Part shown: in pieces, positions 61,160 through 64,000 of the stretch | How positions within the stretch are numbered: position 1 is the first letter of the stretch | Layout of the letters: each line of letters begins with the position of its first letter | Origin: Semisulcospira habei | Lineage: Eukaryota; Mollusca; Gastropoda; Semisulcospiridae | Assembly: GCA_036245525.1 (NCBI GenBank) | Contig: BTPG01000001.1 | Span: 221,938,774-222,002,773, forward strand | Direction of reading: 5' to 3' | DNA: 64,000 nt | The notes under the pieces: generated by a model | The model's input: only the letters and a program-made list of their open reading frames with translations | Database searches by the model: none | What the model was told of the DNA's origin: nothing | Position numbers and translations under genes: made by a program

Positions 61160-61450
61160 TGGCGGATGAACTACCGAAGAAAAAAAGAAAGTCAGTATCA
61201 TCGGGTCGCGCCGACATTGACAGACTCGGAATTCAGTGAAGACGGAGAAGAAAGACTGAGGAAGAGAGACAAGATCCTCCTAAAGTAGTTGACTGAGTCG
61301 GACAAGGGAACATGATATGGTCATGTGGCAGGGCGTAAAGCAAGAGCTTGGCTTGAACGCGCCCACCCGGAATTTGTCACCGACTTTCCTGCTGAACTGA
61401 ACATAAGTCAGTGTCAAGAATTCTACTGTTATTTGCCCATAGCCATTATG
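61160..61450 (+). pseudogene. Possible broken coding fragment
   Basis: After a CCAAT motif, ATG at 61160 opens MADELPKKKRKSVSSGRADI then DRLGIQ and stops. The adjacent frame continues RRRRKTEEERQDPPKVVD, and from 61340 another frame reads ARAWLERAHPEFVTDFPAEL. The composition looks protein-like (NLS, charged helix) but frames shift. Family not recognised; may be a transposase remnant. Confidence 0.25.
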
Positions 61451-61458
61451 TCAATTTT

Positions 61459-61537
61459 TGAGAAAAGCGAGATTTTCATTATATCACGATCAAAATCATG
61501 CGCTCAAAAGTGGACACAGTAAAAATCTCGCTTTTCT
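61459..61537. repeat. Inverted repeat GAGAAAAGCGAGATTTT
   Basis: 17-bp perfect arms around a spacer of about 45 bp; a small foldback of unknown type. Confidence 0.6.
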
Positions 61538-61683
61538 CCGTAGACGCTCTTCAGTCAGTCTTTTCTTTTCCATGATGGATATTGAGTTGTGCCTTTCTTT
61601 TCTTCTAAAGCCGCTTGTAACTGAGTAAAGCTCTCAGTAGCGGGATAGCAAACCGGGTCCGGGCATTCATTTCAACGGCAACT

Positions 61684-61705
61684 TGGATGGATGGATGGAT
61701 GGATG
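61684..61705. repeat. (GGAT)n microsatellite
   Basis: Five GGAT units within a longer degenerate GGAT/TGAT-rich stretch to about 61860. Confidence 0.9.
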
Positions 61706-62279
61706 ACACATAATGCGGATGATGACACATGGATAATGAATGGACATGATGGCTCGGGGTAGATCCATGGCAGTAGATGTATCGGGGTAGGTCAATGGAT
61801 GGATCGGGATTGATCAATGAATGAACTGGGATTGAGTGAGCGAGTGAGTAACTGATTGATTTGATTAGGCAACTCAGCTGACTAACGCGGCCGCTGCCTT
61901 TCTTGACGTATTATATGTAACAGCAAATTGAAAATCAGATCAATACTGGCGGCACACTGGTTGTCTCCCTCGACTGATTCGCTGCAAAGCAATCGAGGGA
62001 GGCAACCAACGTGTACTCAGTGACGGCTGGAGTGTGCGCGGCGGGCTCAGTATCATTACAAGACATCAGCCCGGCGGAGCCTTGGAAGCAGTCCCTGGTT
62101 ACACAGTGCCGGGCCGCTACGAAGGTGTTTTCAACAGCATTCTCACAACTAAGATTTATGTCAGTTCTAGTAAAGCAGATTGATAGGAACACTTTCAGCA
62201 ATTTACCCGGCCACCGCCTCACACTTGTTGAATCGTCTACCCGGCCACTGCAGAGATGCTCCAAAGAAGTCATTTAGTT

Positions 62280-64000
62280 TGAGGACAGACGCTGGAAAAT
62301 GGCGATTCCGAGGGTTGGGCGAGTGTTTAAAATGCTTCCAATAAGGCATTTCTTGAAGTGTGGGAACATGGGGAAAAGTGCATGGAGTTAGAACATGGAA
62401 GTGGGTAAAACTTGGTAAAGTCAGTGTAACGCACGCAGACTTGCCCACAGTCGCACGTACAGACTCTCACGCAACAGACGCATACACCGCCACTGACTCA
62501 GACGGGCGCATTCATGCGGTAAAACACAACACACGGGCTCCCTTTCTAAAGTAACCTTTATACAATATAAAAAAAAGAAACGCTTTAAAGACTATCAAGC
62601 TATATACATCACATACACATCACAATATCTTTGCCAGGCTAGGTTTTAGTTTCACACTGTCTCCAACCTGTTTGATGTTATTGCCTGGTTACGTTGGTCC
62701 TTCTCACGTCTAGGCGTGAAAGTCCTTCGTCGTACGCTTCTTCTTGCCGTCCTGTCTCTTTGGCACGGACGTCCTCGTTCTCGTACTGTTGCGCAGTTCT
62801 CGCTTTGACTCGGGTGTCTTGGTCCCGGTCAGACTCACTCTCAGTGAAGAGCTGGAGGGATGACCTCACGTTAGGTCCCACCTGTGACTCGACGTCTCGG
62901 CGTCCGTCGTTCCACTCTTTACAAGAACTCTGAATAGATAACAGAAGTCCCAACGTAACACTTGCTAAACACACAACATATTGGATGAATGAGAAACGTC
63001 ACGTAACCTGGCTGATACAAATAACTCATACGTTCATTCACACACACACACACGTGCTTCATAAACTGTCTATTTCCGTAACACCCCTATATCTCTGTCA
63101 CTATCTTGAAACAGACTATAGCCTAACACTCTTGCTATACATTACTCTATACACTGGAAAAGACTATGCTTAACCAACCACGTACTATCTTCATAGCGGC
63201 TTAGACATACACACCTCGCATTCTTTTATTTATCTATCTCGGTAACAACGATACAAAAACACCGGTTACTTCCCCGAATTCTAAACATACATAACTAAAC
63301 CAAACCGGAACACCGCTATACAACCACATTACTCTTACCAACGCATACTGCCTTTAACTAAACAACTATCAATACTACATTTATAGAAACATACCTGAAA
63401 TCTAGGCTTCAGAGTCTTGGAATGCGGGCTAGGTATCTCAAACACAACCGTTCCATACGACAAGACAGCCCGCACTACCGATCTAGACCTCTGACAGACA
63501 CAGCTTCCGCCTAGAACTCACTAAACAGAACTCACCAAAACTCCGTGCTAACCGTTCCTTAGAAATTCCACGTGCGTCTAGTGCCACACGGACTATCGGC
63601 ACAAAGGCCAAAAACCGTACCGTACTAATCCTACTGTGTGAGCACTATGCACAAGCATAGAGCTTCATCACAGTCAGTTTGGACATGTTCTCCTAAGCCG
63701 GTATTCTTGTACTACTGACTGATCTTGCACCTCAGTGCCGGCAGGTGCGTTTGTATGTAGGACTGATTTTGATTCTAGGCATCCCAGCGTTTGTCTTTGC
63801 ATTTTCTAACATCTGTTCACTTCAGCAAGTACAGAGTCTGTGTAGTACTTGGTATTGAAGATGTCTTGCGACTGATTTGCACGGTACTAGTACTTGTAGA
63901 ACAGCTCCTTCAGTCGAAAACAAACCCCCAGTGTACACAACTTTTGTGTGTGTGTGTGGGGGGGGGGGAGGATGGGGGGGGGGGGGGAGAGGGAGAGAGA
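62280..64000. other. Unresolved right edge
   Basis: CpG-bearing then AC-rich sequence ending in GT/G-rich simple repeats (63945-64000). Possibly part of an LTR element or host gene beyond the window; nothing decisive seen. Confidence 0.4.
62678..62990 (-). CDS. Hypothetical minus-strand open frame
   Basis: About 100 codons without an in-frame ATG. A possible acceptor (TTATCTATTCAG) precedes SSCKEWNDGRRDVESQ and the frame ends ...RLDVRRTNVTRQ. Highly charged and not recognised. It could be an exon of a gene leaving the window, part of an LTR retroelement, or chance. Confidence 0.2.

Overview
The window is from a repeat-rich, intron-rich animal genome. The style of repeats and the presence of an extracellular cysteine-rich TNF-receptor gene suggest a marine invertebrate, most likely a mollusc (inference; no species-diagnostic gene is present). 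There is no bacterial-type organisation: no operons, Shine-Dalgarno sites or CRISPR array.

The backbone is one host gene on the minus strand, spanning about 16.2-53.9 kb. Eleven coding exons could be assembled by hand. Every junction has GT/AG signals and every codon phase matches, giving a 2745-nt reading frame (914 residues). The product is a single-pass TNF-receptor-superfamily-like protein: signal peptide, four cysteine-rich repeats, Ser/Thr/Gly stalk, transmembrane helix, and a very long (about 610 residue) low-complexity tail without a visible death domain but with TRAF-type and SH3-type short motifs.

The large intron between the stalk and transmembrane exons (23.0-35.0 kb) holds a complete 5.9-kb DNA transposon (23,743-29,621). 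It has 26-bp terminal inverted repeats and a 4-bp ATGT target duplication. It carries a plus-strand spliced gene that joins an OTU-type cysteine-protease domain to an RNase-H-like DDE/D transposase-like protein (1029 residues, intact). This is the most interesting unit in the window.

Nearly everything else is mobile-element debris. About 75 short hairpin (foldback) elements fall into about eight sequence families (called hp-A to hp-H here). Many are bounded by TTAA with CCC...GGG ends, like piggyBac-type MITEs, and neighbouring elements often share one TTAA. Families A, B, D, E, G and H dominate 1-20 kb; family C dominates 39-51 kb; the transposon block has essentially none. There are also four same-oriented copies of a 385-bp retroposed repeat ending in a G-rich tail with 12-14-bp target duplications; a 165-bp-unit array (19.3-20.5 kb) with relatives at 36 and 48 kb; a 5'-truncated LINE (45.2-46.0 kb); a hAT-like insertion (36.8-38.1 kb); two long palindromes; a 2-kb long inverted repeat; a nested inverted-repeat complex (55.8-56.7 kb); a broken THAP-like gene (56.8-57.8 kb); a tRNA-derived SINE (60.7 kb); long CA/GT microsatellites; and many uninterrupted G or C runs of 16-27 bases.

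From 53.9 kb rightward the sequence becomes CpG-richer. It contains the likely 5' end of the receptor gene and poorly resolved material. No other complete host gene could be supported.
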